Position numbers and translations under genes: made by a program. Positions 8,299-17,135 of a stretch of DNA of 64,000 nt are shown here, piece by piece. Origin of the DNA: DATMXT01 sp963662765 (lineage in GTDB: Bacteria; Bacillota; Clostridia; Oscillospirales; Feifaniaceae). Below the pieces are notes generated by a model, which saw only the letters and a program-made list of their open reading frames with translations, ran no database searches and was not told the DNA's origin. Position 1 is the stretch's first letter; the number at the start of each line of letters is the position of its first letter. The stretch covers positions 62,001 through 126,000 of the forward strand of contig CAXXUP010000008.1 of assembly GCA_963662765.2 (NCBI GenBank), read 5' to 3'.

Positions 8299-9792
8299 AT
8301 GAGTACCATCGATAAAAGTAGCAATACAGATCAGGGGGCACAGTCATTTGCGTATAATTGCAGCTCCATCATCATCGGAAAAAATGCTTCGACGACCGGA
8401 AAAGTGATTCTAGCTCATAATGAAGACGATCATCACGTTGTGATGCAGCAATTTATTGTGCCAAGAATGAAGCACACACAGGGCGAGATGTTGATCTTTG
8501 ACGATGGAAAAGCTGTAATTCCGCAGGTGAGCGAAACGTATGGTTATTACTGGTCGGAAATGCGCTCTTCCACGCAACTGGTTTCGTTCGCCGACAGCTT
8601 TATAAACGAATGGGGCGTAGCCGTCGTAAGCGATTCATGCAATCCCTCCAAAGTGAGCGACTCCGACCCCCAGCATGGAGACATGATATACGCTTTGCGC
8701 AGGCTGGTTGCTGAACGGTCCCGGACGGCGCGGGAAGGCGTGGAGCTTGCCATCGGCCTCATTGAAAAGTACGGGTATAACAGCTCCCGCTCCTACCAGA
8801 TATGTGATCAAAACGAAGGCTGGGTATTGCAGGTGTCCAAAGGAAAGCACTACGCGGCAAAAAGGGTGCCGGACGACGAGGTGCTCTATATCCCCAACTG
8901 GTATACGATCCACAAAATTGATTTTACCGACACAAAACATGAAAATTACTACTTTGCAAGTGATTTGGTCAGCTATGCCATCGGACATGGCTGGTATACA
9001 CCGGCAAAGGACGGGGATTATTCGGACTTTGACTTTGCAAAAGCCTATCAGGGCGGTGGTGAAACCCAGTTCAATATCCTGCGAGCGTCAAATGCATGGA
9101 GACTGCTTATGGGAGAAGAGCCCGCCGATATCAAGCAGTTTTCCGTAAAACTTGACCGGAAGATCGGTCTCCAGGAATCGAAAAATGTTATGCGGACTCA
9201 CTACGAGGGGACTGCGGATGATATTACGTGTGATTACGCCAAAAATCCGCACATGGACCCTATGCGTCATTTCACAATCTGCAACGCCTGGACGATTGAA
9301 AGCAGCATCATCGAATTTAACGAGGACCTTGCACTCACTTGTATTTGGCGCGCGGTTCTTACGCCTTGCATCAGCCCATACACGCCCTGGTATCTCGGCA
9401 TCTTAAAAATCCCGGACGGGTATAATTGGTGTGATTTTATAAAAGCGCAAGAAACCCATTTCCATCCACCGGTATCCGACGATCAATACAACCCGGCGCG
9501 GGCGTTTTGGGCGTTTATGACCGTAAAATACCTGACGGATTTTGATTATAAGGGTACGCACGATACTATTCAGGAATCCATTCGCGAGCTGGAGGCAAAG
9601 TGGAGCGAGGAACAAGCGGCTACTCGGGAAGCGTATAAAGACTTACGGATGAAAGACCAGAAGCTTGCCGCGGAGTTTTTAACCGATTACACGGCTGCAC
9701 AGGCTGCGAAGGCATGGGATTTCGCGAAAAATATGGTTTATGAGCTGGGTGAGGCTAAAATTCTTTCCAATGAGAAGAATCATATCGATTAA
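8299..9792 (+). CDS. C69 family dipeptidase (PepD-like Ntn hydrolase)
   Basis: 497-residue peptidase of family C69 (U34). C69 enzymes are N-terminal-nucleophile hydrolases in which a cysteine becomes the new N-terminus; Cys21 in the YNCSSIIIGKNAS segment fits that role, implying removal of a 20-residue propeptide. Downstream family blocks include ILAHNEDDHH, WGVAVVSDSCNP and the ICDQNEGWVLQ strand. No secretion signal is evident, so it is probably cytoplasmic and cleaves dipeptides. The ATG follows GGAGG. It is followed by a long intergenic stretch with a terminator. Confidence 0.88.
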   Translation: MSTIDKSSNTDQGAQSFAYNCSSIIIGKNASTTGKVILAHNEDDHHVVMQQFIVPRMKHTQGEMLIFDDGKAVIPQVSETYGYYWSEMRSSTQLVSFADSFINEWGVAVVSDSCNPSKVSDSDPQHGDMIYALRRLVAERSRTAREGVELAIGLIEKYGYNSSRSYQICDQNEGWVLQVSKGKHYAAKRVPDDEVLYIPNWYTIHKIDFTDTKHENYYFASDLVSYAIGHGWYTPAKDGDYSDFDFAKAYQGGGETQFNILRASNAWRLLMGEEPADIKQFSVKLDRKIGLQESKNVMRTHYEGTADDITCDYAKNPHMDPMRHFTICNAWTIESSIIEFNEDLALTCIWRAVLTPCISPYTPWYLGILKIPDGYNWCDFIKAQETHFHPPVSDDQYNPARAFWAFMTVKYLTDFDYKGTHDTIQESIRELEAKWSEEQAATREAYKDLRMKDQKLAAEFLTDYTAAQAAKAWDFAKNMVYELGEAKILSNEKNHID

Positions 9793-9885
9793 GCCTGTGG
9801 GCAGAATTATCCTGAAATTATCTCCGGTATCAGTCGCCTTAAAGATATCAAAAACGCAAACGCAAAACGCATCATAATAATGGAT

Positions 9886-9929
9886 GATACAACAAAACCC
9901 ACTTCGTAATGAGTGGGTTTTGTTGTATC
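9886..9929 (+). terminator. Terminator after C69 peptidase
   Basis: 18-bp perfect stem (9886-9903 with 9912-9929) with an 8-nt loop; the 3' arm contains a TTTTGTTG run. Confidence 0.75.
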
Positions 9930-10131
9930 TATGGCCGTAAGGCGTTTTGCCGCCCGCACTATCGAAAAAGGTTTTAAAAAAGCAATGACAAACGGTACGC
10001 ACGTAATTTCTCAGATTATATTGCTGCGACCTCCATATATCTACTCAATTGGCATCACATCCTTAGGGATATTTCTCGTTTGTTAACCTATGCGCGTGTG
10101 CAGCTTTATATTTAATGCCGGCGCATTAAGG

Positions 10132-10159
10132 TTGACTTAATTCTAATGTTTGCTATAAT
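10132..10159 (+). promoter_or_regulatory. Promoter of the methyltransferase-prfC operon
   Basis: TTGACT (10132-10137), a 16-nt spacer and TATAAT (10154-10159). Confidence 0.55.
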
Positions 10160-10372
10160 ATAATAGCCTTTTATAAATGGTTATAATTGCTCATAATTCA
10201 GTAGGCTGCCGAAATGATATACTTTTTCGCACAGGTTGTCGCGTAATATTTAAACGCAAAAAAAGTGTCCATGATATACAACGCCGATAAGTCCGAAGTG
10301 TTTAGAGAAAAGTATATTATGTAAAGTGGTTATCAAGTCATCATAAAAAATGTGTATTCACAAAGGATTGCA

Positions 10373-10993
10373 ATGATACTAACCGAAGAGCGTGTAGTGC
10401 CCAAATTAATGAACCCAAAAAGCGGCATCCTGATGGAGCATATTGCCAGATATCAGTTTGCGCGTATGTTTGCAAGCGGTCGCGTATTGGATATTGCCTG
10501 CGGCGTGGGGTACGGGACGGCCATACTTTTGAAATCCAACCCGCAAATAAGCACGGTGGTGGGCGTTGATATCAATAAAGACGCGATTGATTACGCGAAA
10601 GAACACTACAATGACGCAAGGGCCATGTATGTCGCCGGGGATGCTATGGCGGAAAGCCTGCCGGACGAAATCGGTCGTTTTGACACTGTAGTCAGCTTTG
10701 AGACCATCGAGCACCTTCAAAACGACGAACTGTTTATTGCGAATCTCTACAAGATGATGAAACCAGACGGTACGCTCATTATCTCAACCCCATTCGGCAA
10801 AGGACGGGGAATCCCCTGTTCCAATCCGTTTCATGTGCATCAGTACAAAGAGCCGGAATTCGCGGAGCTTTTGAACTGCTTTGATACGGTCGATATGTAC
10901 TATCAGCTTGACGAAATGATAGAAAAGGGCACTCAAGATAAAAAGTATTATCTGATGGTTGCGGTCTGTACTATAAAAGCTAAGGATGTTTGA
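10373..10993 (+). CDS. Class I SAM-dependent methyltransferase
   Basis: 206-residue Rossmann-fold methyltransferase. SAM-binding motif I is VLDIACGVGYGTA, with the acidic residue of motif II in VVGVDINKDAID and motif IV-like FDTVVSFETIEHL. The substrate is unknown; the layout (UbiE/Methyltransf_11-like) suggests a small molecule or glycan. The ATG at 10373 is chosen over a GTG at 10352 because AAAGGA at 10362-10367 precedes it. Its stop overlaps the start of prfC by 8 nt, so the two genes are coupled, an unusual partner for a release factor. Confidence 0.8.
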   Translation: MILTEERVVPKLMNPKSGILMEHIARYQFARMFASGRVLDIACGVGYGTAILLKSNPQISTVVGVDINKDAIDYAKEHYNDARAMYVAGDAMAESLPDEIGRFDTVVSFETIEHLQNDELFIANLYKMMKPDGTLIISTPFGKGRGIPCSNPFHVHQYKEPEFAELLNCFDTVDMYYQLDEMIEKGTQDKKYYLMVAVCTIKAKDV

Positions 10994-12596
10994 CTCAATG
11001 ACAATGGAACAGAATTTACAAAGTGAAGTATGCAAAAGAAAAACTTTCGCCATCATCTCACACCCGGATGCCGGAAAAACGACGCTTACTGAAAAACTGC
11101 TCCTCTTCGGAGGCGCGATTAGGCTTGCCGGCACCGTAAAAGGGCGAAAAGCCAGTAAATACGCGGTATCTGACTGGATGGAAATTGAAAAACAGCGGGG
11201 CATTTCCGTCACTTCCAGCGTATTAAATTTCGATTATAACGGGTATCGAATTAACATACTCGATACTCCGGGACATCAGGATTTCAGCGAAGATACCTAT
11301 CGCACCTTGACGGCTGCCGACAGTGCGGTAATGCTGATTGACGGTGCAAAAGGTGTGGAGGAGCAGACTAAAAAACTGTTCCATGTATGCAGAATGCGCG
11401 GCATCCCGATCTTCACCTTTGTCAACAAGCTGGATCGCTATTGTAAGAATCCGCTTGCCTTGATGGAGGAGATTGAAGAATCTCTGGGAATCCGCTCTTA
11501 TCCAATGAATTGGCCAATCGGCATAGACGGCGATTTCAAGGGTGTTTACGACCGTGGGCGGGCGCAGATTGAACTTTTTGAGGGCGGCAGGCACGGTCAG
11601 ACCCTTACTGTGTCCGATGCCGGAGATGTCAATGACGAACGGTTTAAGCTGCTTTTAGGCGAACATTTGTACGATCGGCTTTGTGATGATATCTCCCTGC
11701 TCGATATTGCCGGAGAAAAATTCGACTATGATAAGGTTTGTTCCGGAGAGCTTACGCCCATGTTTTTCGGAAGCGCCATGACGAATTTCGGTGTTCGGCC
11801 TTTTCTTGAGGCGTTTATCGAGATGGCTCCGTCCCCCGGCGCGAAAGCGCACAGCGAGGGAAGCATTGAACCCTTTGACGAGGAATTCTCGGGCTTTGTG
11901 TTTAAAATTCAGGCGAATATGGACCCTGCCCACCGGGATCGAATCGCTTTCATCCGGATTTGCTCCGGAAAGTTTCAAAAAGGAATGGAAGTAACGCATG
12001 TAAGAACCAGTCGCAAGGTTCGCCTTTCCCAATCGCAGCAGTTTATGGCACAGGAACGGGTAAGTGTAGAAGAAGCTTACGCCGGCGACATTATCGGTGT
12101 TTATGACCCCGGCGTTTTTAACATCGGAGATACGCTGTGCGGCGGCGAACATATATTTAAGTTTGAGGGAATCCCCATGTTCCCGGCAGAATGTTTTGCT
12201 GACATCATGGCAAAGGATTCGTCAAAGCGAAAACAATTTCTCAAAGGAGTCCAGGAGATTTCGGAAGAAGGCGCGATTCAGGTTTTCAGGCAGCCCAATG
12301 TCGGCGCTCAGATGTTTACCGTTGGGGTTGCGGGTGCGCTGCAGCTTGAAGTTCTCGATTATCGGCTTAAGCATGAATACAACGTTGAAATCGAGATCCG
12401 GCAACTTCCTTATCTAATGGCGCGGTGGGCTGATACCGATAAGTTCACAAAAGAAATGCTGGGATACAGCGATGCGCTGCTTTTGGAGGATCAATATAAT
12501 AGGCCTGTGATCTTATTTAAGAATCCATGGTCTCTGCAAAGACTGCAGGAGCGAAATAAGGACATCCGGTTTTTCGACATTGCGCCTTTGGTTTAA
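10986..12596 (+). CDS. prfC: Peptide chain release factor 3
   Basis: 536-residue translational GTPase that recycles RF1/RF2 from the ribosome. G-motifs are visible: SHPDAGKTT (P-loop), the switch I region QRGISVTSS, DTPGHQDF (G3), NKLD (G4) and a GSA motif (G5). Domain II and the RF3-specific C-terminal domain are full length. RF3 is dispensable and patchily distributed among bacteria, and this copy lies in a lower-GC stretch beside a methyltransferase, consistent with acquisition by transfer; that origin is inferred. Confidence 0.95.
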   Translation: MFDSMTMEQNLQSEVCKRKTFAIISHPDAGKTTLTEKLLLFGGAIRLAGTVKGRKASKYAVSDWMEIEKQRGISVTSSVLNFDYNGYRINILDTPGHQDFSEDTYRTLTAADSAVMLIDGAKGVEEQTKKLFHVCRMRGIPIFTFVNKLDRYCKNPLALMEEIEESLGIRSYPMNWPIGIDGDFKGVYDRGRAQIELFEGGRHGQTLTVSDAGDVNDERFKLLLGEHLYDRLCDDISLLDIAGEKFDYDKVCSGELTPMFFGSAMTNFGVRPFLEAFIEMAPSPGAKAHSEGSIEPFDEEFSGFVFKIQANMDPAHRDRIAFIRICSGKFQKGMEVTHVRTSRKVRLSQSQQFMAQERVSVEEAYAGDIIGVYDPGVFNIGDTLCGGEHIFKFEGIPMFPAECFADIMAKDSSKRKQFLKGVQEISEEGAIQVFRQPNVGAQMFTVGVAGALQLEVLDYRLKHEYNVEIEIRQLPYLMARWADTDKFTKEMLGYSDALLLEDQYNRPVILFKNPWSLQRLQERNKDIRFFDIAPLV

Positions 12597-12885
12597 CCGG
12601 TCGTTTGCGGCAAGATAGCCGGATTTTACCGGGTACCATTAAGGACTTTGTTTTACGATGACACAATAAGACCCGGCTCGCATTGAGCCGGGTCTACTGT
12701 ATTTATCGACCGAAAAGCCAGAATTACAGGTTGTTCTCATGTGCGGAGCCCACCGGCTATCTGTCGCTCCCCTTTACTGTCGGGTCGGTTTTGCGATTAT
12801 GGGCCTTTGTCTGTTCGATGCAGTATGAGTTTAAATCCGGGCCGGAAAAGCAGTTACGGTTAATCATATCATTTGCCGGTATTCC
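12597..12885. other. Intergenic region between prfC and DUF1848 gene
   Basis: Contains the perfect 10-bp hairpin GACCCGGCTC/GAGCCGGGTC (12670-12694) between the convergent genes. It lacks a clear T-run, so it is a weak terminator candidate. Nothing else was recognised. Confidence 0.4.
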
Positions 12886-13824
12886 TCATTCAAATAATCT
12901 TTCCTGCAGCTCTTTGCATGAGCGCATTTTGCGCTCTTTCATGACATCCTGTGACCCAATGGTGCCAAAGAGCAGCGGGGACGACGGATCGTGCCTTGCG
13001 AAATTTGCAGCGGCCGTCTTTGCACTGAAGTTTGCATAGCAGTAACGGCAGCCGTTTACACAAGTGTTATATGCGCCAATATCTATGCTCGAAGCGCAAC
13101 CGCATTCCTCGCGCTGGTTTTTGTCTTTATCTATGTTCAGCTTACATCCGCAAAATTCTTCAAACATCTCTTTGTCAACGCAGCGCGCATGTGAAATCCC
13201 AAAAGAGGCCAGCTCTATTTGCTCTGCACAGGTATCAAGCGGCAAATGATTCGCTGCAGCAATCTCGGCGAACCCCTGCGCCAATTTGACCATGTCCTCT
13301 TTGGAAATCGCATGAATGTTCAACCCCTTGACGTTTTTCTCCGTATTCTTGTAAAAATCCAAAAAGCTGAATGTGCATTTGCGCGCATACCCGCTAAGCT
13401 TTATAGCGAGCTTTTCAAAATATTCCAAATGATACTGGGTGGTATATTTCTCACTGAGGATAATGGGATCATACCGCCAAACCATGCGCTCCGGGCCGAT
13501 TTTTTGTGCAATCTTTTGAAATGTCGGAATGACAAAATCGTTCTTGGACGGTATGTTCGGCTCGACGTCTGTTCCGTATGGATTCACGGTAAACTGAAAA
13601 TAGTAAGGATAGTCCTTCAGTTCATCCAGTCTGCCGATCATCGGGGCAGGATTTTTTGTCCAAAATACAATTCCGTCCACCACATCGGGATCCAGAGAGA
13701 TCCGGCCAACCTGGTGCGCATTCATCGGGTTTCGCACAAGTACAAAACCCTCTCGAATTCGATTGAAAAACCATTCCGAATAGTAAGTCGGAATATCGCA
13801 TCGCCTGCTGGCGCTGATGATCAT
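12886..13824 (-). CDS. DUF1848 family protein
   Basis: 312 residues, full length for the family. It begins with the typical MIISASRRCDIP, has the conserved VVDGIVFWTKNP segment and ends with a cysteine cluster around NTCVNGCRYCYANFS. That CxxxxCxxCYA pattern resembles radical-SAM or spore photoproduct lyase-like Fe-S binding, but no radical SAM activity has been demonstrated for the family to my knowledge. GGGGGTGG lies just before the ATG. It is monocistronic and convergent with prfC. Confidence 0.85.
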   Translation of the reverse strand: MIISASRRCDIPTYYSEWFFNRIREGFVLVRNPMNAHQVGRISLDPDVVDGIVFWTKNPAPMIGRLDELKDYPYYFQFTVNPYGTDVEPNIPSKNDFVIPTFQKIAQKIGPERMVWRYDPIILSEKYTTQYHLEYFEKLAIKLSGYARKCTFSFLDFYKNTEKNVKGLNIHAISKEDMVKLAQGFAEIAAANHLPLDTCAEQIELASFGISHARCVDKEMFEEFCGCKLNIDKDKNQREECGCASSIDIGAYNTCVNGCRYCYANFSAKTAAANFARHDPSSPLLFGTIGSQDVMKERKMRSCKELQERLFE

Positions 13825-13970
13825 TCACCCACCCCCTTTTTCGCAGCAGCCATCTTTTCGCTTCATTGTTTTTATCCTACGCGCATACCCTTATTCTGTC
13901 AACCGCGCGCCGCTTCGAGGTTGTTGTTTATCCGTAAAAATACGGGCATGCTATCTCTGAGGTGATTTTT

Positions 13971-14150
13971 GTGAATGACGAAAGAGACATCCCACTCGGA
14001 CTAAAAATGGCGATTGCAGCAAACTTTGAAGCCACCGTGAAGTATGCAAGTCTGTCCGATTCGCAAATGGACGCTCTGATATCGGGCGCGTCCCAAATAA
14101 AATCCCAAGAGGAAATGGATGACTATGTGGTTCAGTCCCTGCTGGTATAA
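13971..14150 (+). CDS. Small conserved hypothetical protein
   Basis: 59 residues, acidic and probably helical, containing PLGLKMAIAAN and a LSDSQMDAL turn. I recall similar short proteins in other Clostridia with no known role. The GTG at 13971 lies 6 nt after GAGGTG (13959-13964); a GTG at 13962 inside that ribosome site is less likely. Another small gene follows 80 nt later. Confidence 0.6.
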   Translation: MNDERDIPLGLKMAIAANFEATVKYASLSDSQMDALISGASQIKSQEEMDDYVVQSLLV

Positions 14151-14231
14151 GGAGCCTAAGTTTGACACCGGCGCCCCTTGCGCGTGATATTTGCGCAAAA
14201 CAAGGGCAGGCTACTCTTTGAGGTGAAATTT

Positions 14232-14363
14232 ATGGCCAAAAAGGGAATGGCCCGGCCGGAGTGGACCCATACGCAGCCGCGCAACGATGAGCCGCCGGTC
14301 CCCGAACTGCAGGGAAAAGCCAAGCATACAAAAGAGAAAGCAAAGCCCATCACCGAAAAATAA
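14232..14363 (+). CDS. Small basic hypothetical protein
   Basis: 43 residues, rich in Lys and Pro (MAKKGMARPEWTHTQPRN), without hydrophobic segments. A TTTGAGGTGA ribosome site lies 6 nt before the ATG, and a GC-rich terminator follows, so it is likely a real gene. Short proteins of this look occur in Clostridia, function unknown. Confidence 0.55.
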   Translation: MAKKGMARPEWTHTQPRNDEPPVPELQGKAKHTKEKAKPITEK

Positions 14364-14367
14364 CTTT

Positions 14368-14388
14368 CGCCGCCCCGCCGGGGCGGCG
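14368..14388 (+). terminator. Terminator after the 43-residue gene
   Basis: 9-bp stem CGCCGCCCC/GGGGCGGCG with GCC loop, followed by CCTTTC. Confidence 0.7.
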
Positions 14389-14932
14389 CCTTTCTATCAA
14401 CCATACAGCCGCAAACGATCGGTGGATCATGCAATCCGCCGTCTCACCCGGCAATGGCGTTTTCCAGCTTGGAGACAGTATTTACAAAATTTGGCAGAGA
14501 AATTTCTCTCTTGCCATTGTATGATATTCCCTTACCTGCGCATAATGTGAATGTGGCACACAAACTATTTTGACACAATGTCGTTATAAGAGCGTGCCCA
14601 TAGAACCGTAGCCGGATACATCCGACGGCAACAGCCTTAGGCTCTGCGTCCGGCTATGGTTCTTTTTTTGTGATTTTTTTGAATTCCTTACGGGTAGCCT
14701 TTCGGTGTTCACCAATTATTGACGAATATGAATTCAAAGCTAAGTAACCATTTCAGGTTTATCGCTGCTTAATTTTTCATTTGTGTATCAGGTTATTGGG
14801 GGTTCCATGTAAATAAATTTTCTGTGCTTTTGCCTGTCCTTTTTAGAAAATTCAAACAGCCTCACCCTGTGTTACAAAATCCCAACCGTATAAAAAGACC
14901 GACAAAGCACTTACTTTGCCGGTCTGTATGAT
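14389..14932. other. Long intergenic region with an orphan stem-loop
   Basis: About 540 bp without a convincing ORF. It contains a 14-nt palindrome AGAGAAATTTCTCT near 14492 and the orphan stem-loop at 14602-14670. The rest is AT-rich and otherwise unremarkable. Confidence 0.45.
14602..14670 (+). ncRNA. Candidate structured RNA or orphan terminator
   Basis: A 15-nt arm (14602-14616) pairs with 14649-14663 with one mismatch and is followed by a run of T. The 32-nt apical loop holds an internal hairpin AGCC-TTA-GGCT. No gene upstream in the same orientation ends nearby, so this could be the 3' end of a small RNA or a leftover terminator. Confidence 0.3.
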
Positions 14933-15715
14933 CTACATAAATATCTCTATTTGCTTATAATCAGCGTACGTATCTTCCAGGTGTTTTACATGGCTGAGAA
15001 ACTGTCCGTTCGTAAATCCAATCGCGTCAAAGGGGCAATTTTTTATGCAGGCGTAACATTTTATGCACTTCGCGCCATCAACGTCTCCGGGTTTTAATAT
15101 GGCGCCGGTAGGGCATTTTTCAGCACAAATGCCGCACTGCGTGCAGTTTGACCTGAATTCGGGCCCAAATGGTTCTTGCTTTCCCGCTCCACCATAAGGC
15201 TCTTTATAGGGCCGGTTGCCAGGCATACCGGCCGCCGTGACCACCTGTCGGTCTATGAGCTTGTACATAACGTCTTTGCCGAGTTTTTCTCCGGCCGCAA
15301 GATCTTCGGCGTTGGGACGATGCGCCGCAAGCGTCTTGCTGAAAGAGTGCTCGCCGATAAAGGCAGCGCCAGCCACGGGAATGAATCCTCTCTTTTGCAT
15401 GAGGTCCCCGAGTTCAATCAGAAAATCGTCATAGTGGCGGTTACCGTAGACGCCTATTAAGATGCACGGTGTATTGCTGCCGCTAAGCTCTTCGAATATG
15501 CCAAGCAGCACCTTCGGCACACGTCCGACATACACCGGCGCTCCAATAATAACAAGGTCAGTCTCATCAAACACGGGGATTTGCGGCAGGTCATACAGAT
15601 GGCTTATGCCATATTCACTGTGCGGCAGTCCGGTGCCGCCGGCAACAGCGCGTACCACTTTTTTTGTTGTATCTGTTGCGCTGAAGTAGACGGTTGAAAC
15701 TTTTTTTATATTCAT
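14933..15715 (-). CDS. EFR1 family ferredoxin (flavodoxin-ferredoxin fusion)
   Basis: 260 residues. The N-terminal flavodoxin-like domain has the FMN-loop YFSATDTTKK at residues about 10-19. The C-terminal domain binds two 4Fe-4S clusters through CTQCGICAEKCP and CIKCYACIKNCP. It is a predicted cytoplasmic electron carrier. Its ATG overlaps the GNAT stop by 4 nt, making a two-gene unit divergent from an HxlR-family regulator. Confidence 0.88.
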   Translation of the reverse strand: MNIKKVSTVYFSATDTTKKVVRAVAGGTGLPHSEYGISHLYDLPQIPVFDETDLVIIGAPVYVGRVPKVLLGIFEELSGSNTPCILIGVYGNRHYDDFLIELGDLMQKRGFIPVAGAAFIGEHSFSKTLAAHRPNAEDLAAGEKLGKDVMYKLIDRQVVTAAGMPGNRPYKEPYGGAGKQEPFGPEFRSNCTQCGICAEKCPTGAILKPGDVDGAKCIKCYACIKNCPFDAIGFTNGQFLSHVKHLEDTYADYKQIEIFM

Positions 15716-16290
15716 CTTTCAAGCTCCTTATAATAAGCTTTTATAAATCCTCCGAAAACATCATGGCTGAAGGTGAACCCGTTTTTTACATAGAACTCTC
15801 CGGCACGGGTGTTGCCGTTTGACACATGAATGAATAGATGTTTGATGTCAGGCTGTGCTTCAAGCCACTCCATCGATGCGTCGAACAGTCTTTTCCCCAG
15901 GCCGGTGGAACGATATTCCGGACGCAGATACAGATTGTTCAGGTGCCCCGCGAGCTGGGGTGTCATCCACTTCGGATAGAGCCCGCTTTTCTTTTGCTCC
16001 TCGGTCAGTCCCTGTGCAAATCCCGGGACCTCATTCGACTCGGTCACCGCTTCAACTGTGGAAAATACATACCCGACCGCAAGGCCTTCCTCCATGGCGA
16101 CCACAACATGCGACCGTTCGGCGGTGTCGTAGCTGACTTTCATGCGGGTGTCAAAGTTCATATAATCAAAAACTTCCGGCATCATAAATGCCTTTGATTT
16201 TTGGAACTTCATTAAATCGTTGCACAGCTCCCGGCAGATCTCAATATCGGCACCGCTGACTTCGATCAATTCAATTATTTTGTTTTCCAT
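15712..16290 (-). CDS. GNAT family N-acetyltransferase
   Basis: 192 residues. The acetyl-CoA loop is visible in the LYLRPEYRSTGLGKRLFD segment, and the C-terminal strand FYVKNGFTFSHDVFGG matches the GNAT fold. The substrate is unknown. AGGAGGAG precedes the ATG. It is the first gene of the GNAT-EFR1 unit, probably controlled by the divergent HxlR protein. Confidence 0.85.
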   Translation of the reverse strand: MENKIIELIEVSGADIEICRELCNDLMKFQKSKAFMMPEVFDYMNFDTRMKVSYDTAERSHVVVAMEEGLAVGYVFSTVEAVTESNEVPGFAQGLTEEQKKSGLYPKWMTPQLAGHLNNLYLRPEYRSTGLGKRLFDASMEWLEAQPDIKHLFIHVSNGNTRAGEFYVKNGFTFSHDVFGGFIKAYYKELER

Positions 16291-16425
16291 GTTGCTCCTC
16301 CTAAAATACTCTTTACATAACGTCTTGTCGCAGCTATACTAACATCATTACTTTACATTAGCAAGTATGCACTTTTATGTAACCTTACCCACCTTTTAGT
16401 AAGTAACGGAACGGGAGATAACTCT

Positions 16426-16794
16426 ATGTCTGCAAAATGTCCCATTGAGTCTACGATGTCACTTATCAACGGAAAGTGGAAACTGCTGATTCTAAAGGCG
16501 CTTTCACAGGGCCCTGTACGGTACGGGCATCTTGAGCGTGGACTGCCTTCAATCAGCGCAAAAGTTTTGACACAGCAGCTGCGGGAAATGGAGGCCGACA
16601 AACTCATTGTAAGAACTGTATTTCCCGAAATACCGCCGCGCGTGGAATACAGCCTTGACAAACTTGGGGTGAGCGTCTTCACCGTGTTTGTTGAAATGCG
16701 TCTCTGGGGGCTTGAAGAAAACGAAAACCGCGAAGTAAACTGCGCCGGATGTTTAAACTGCATCCCCTCAAGCTACTACAATGACGTCAAATAA
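16426..16794 (+). CDS. HxlR family winged-helix transcriptional regulator
   Basis: 122 residues; CPIESTMSLINGKWKLLIL is the family signature with an N-terminal cysteine, and the recognition region runs through ISAKVLTQQLREMEADKLI. Three additional cysteines lie at the C-terminus (CAGCLNC), so redox or metal sensing is possible. It is divergent from the GNAT-EFR1 pair across a 135-bp AT-rich gap and is the obvious candidate regulator of that pair. Confidence 0.9.
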   Translation: MSAKCPIESTMSLINGKWKLLILKALSQGPVRYGHLERGLPSISAKVLTQQLREMEADKLIVRTVFPEIPPRVEYSLDKLGVSVFTVFVEMRLWGLEENENREVNCAGCLNCIPSSYYNDVK

Positions 16795-16804
16795 CATAAA
16801 AACG

Positions 16805-16826
16805 GCCGCCTAACTGGCGGCATTTT
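16805..16826 (+). terminator. Terminator of HxlR gene
   Basis: GCCGCC-TAACT-GGCGGC followed by ATTTTT. Confidence 0.7.
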
Positions 16827-17074
16827 TATGTTTCAGAGAGAAAGCTAAGTACGCCGCGAAGGCACTGTTTGCGGAGCTTGTCAAGAAGGGCCGTTGCGTG
16901 TTGGTGCGTTTACAAAAAAGCGCCGGCCTTTGTCCGGGCTGACCCTCTCCCTGCGCCCCTGTGAGGCGCTGATGGTGGGTGATGTGCTCTATTATATCAG
17001 TGACGAAGGCTGTCAGGAGGGAGAACAACACTTACTGCAATATTTGTCACGAGAAGGATACGACCAAGAATTTT

Positions 17075-17117
17075 AAAAGACCTCCTGCCAAACAATACGT
17101 TTGGCAGGAGGTCTTTT
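17075..17117. terminator. Strong bidirectional terminator
   Basis: 19-bp perfect stem (17075-17093 with 17099-17117) with a 5-nt loop and A/T-runs on both sides. It ends the D-amino-acid operon on the minus strand. Confidence 0.85.
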
Positions 17118-17135
17118 TCACAAAAAACAATGTCG

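Larger units (their letters stand above)
9793..10372. other. Intergenic region with terminator and promoter, no gene seen
   Basis: About 580 bp. It holds the terminator of the peptidase gene (9886-9929) and a promoter (10132-10159) that is about 210 nt upstream of the methyltransferase start. The resulting long leader has no recognisable riboswitch fold by eye, and no credible ORF was found. Confidence 0.5.
16795..17135. other. Intergenic region with two terminators
   Basis: Holds the HxlR terminator (16805-16826) and the strong bidirectional hairpin at 17075-17117. Between them, about 16830-17075 looks weakly coding on the plus strand but has no convincing start or family match; it may be a gene remnant. 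Confidence 0.4.

Noticed and set aside
14570..14590. TTGACA followed by TTATAA as a promoter for the orphan stem-loop
   Set aside because: The spacing is only about 9 nt, too short for a sigma-A promoter.
16894..17076. 60-codon open frame between HxlR and the OFA transporter
   Set aside because: No recognisable family and no ribosome site; treated as possible remnant only.
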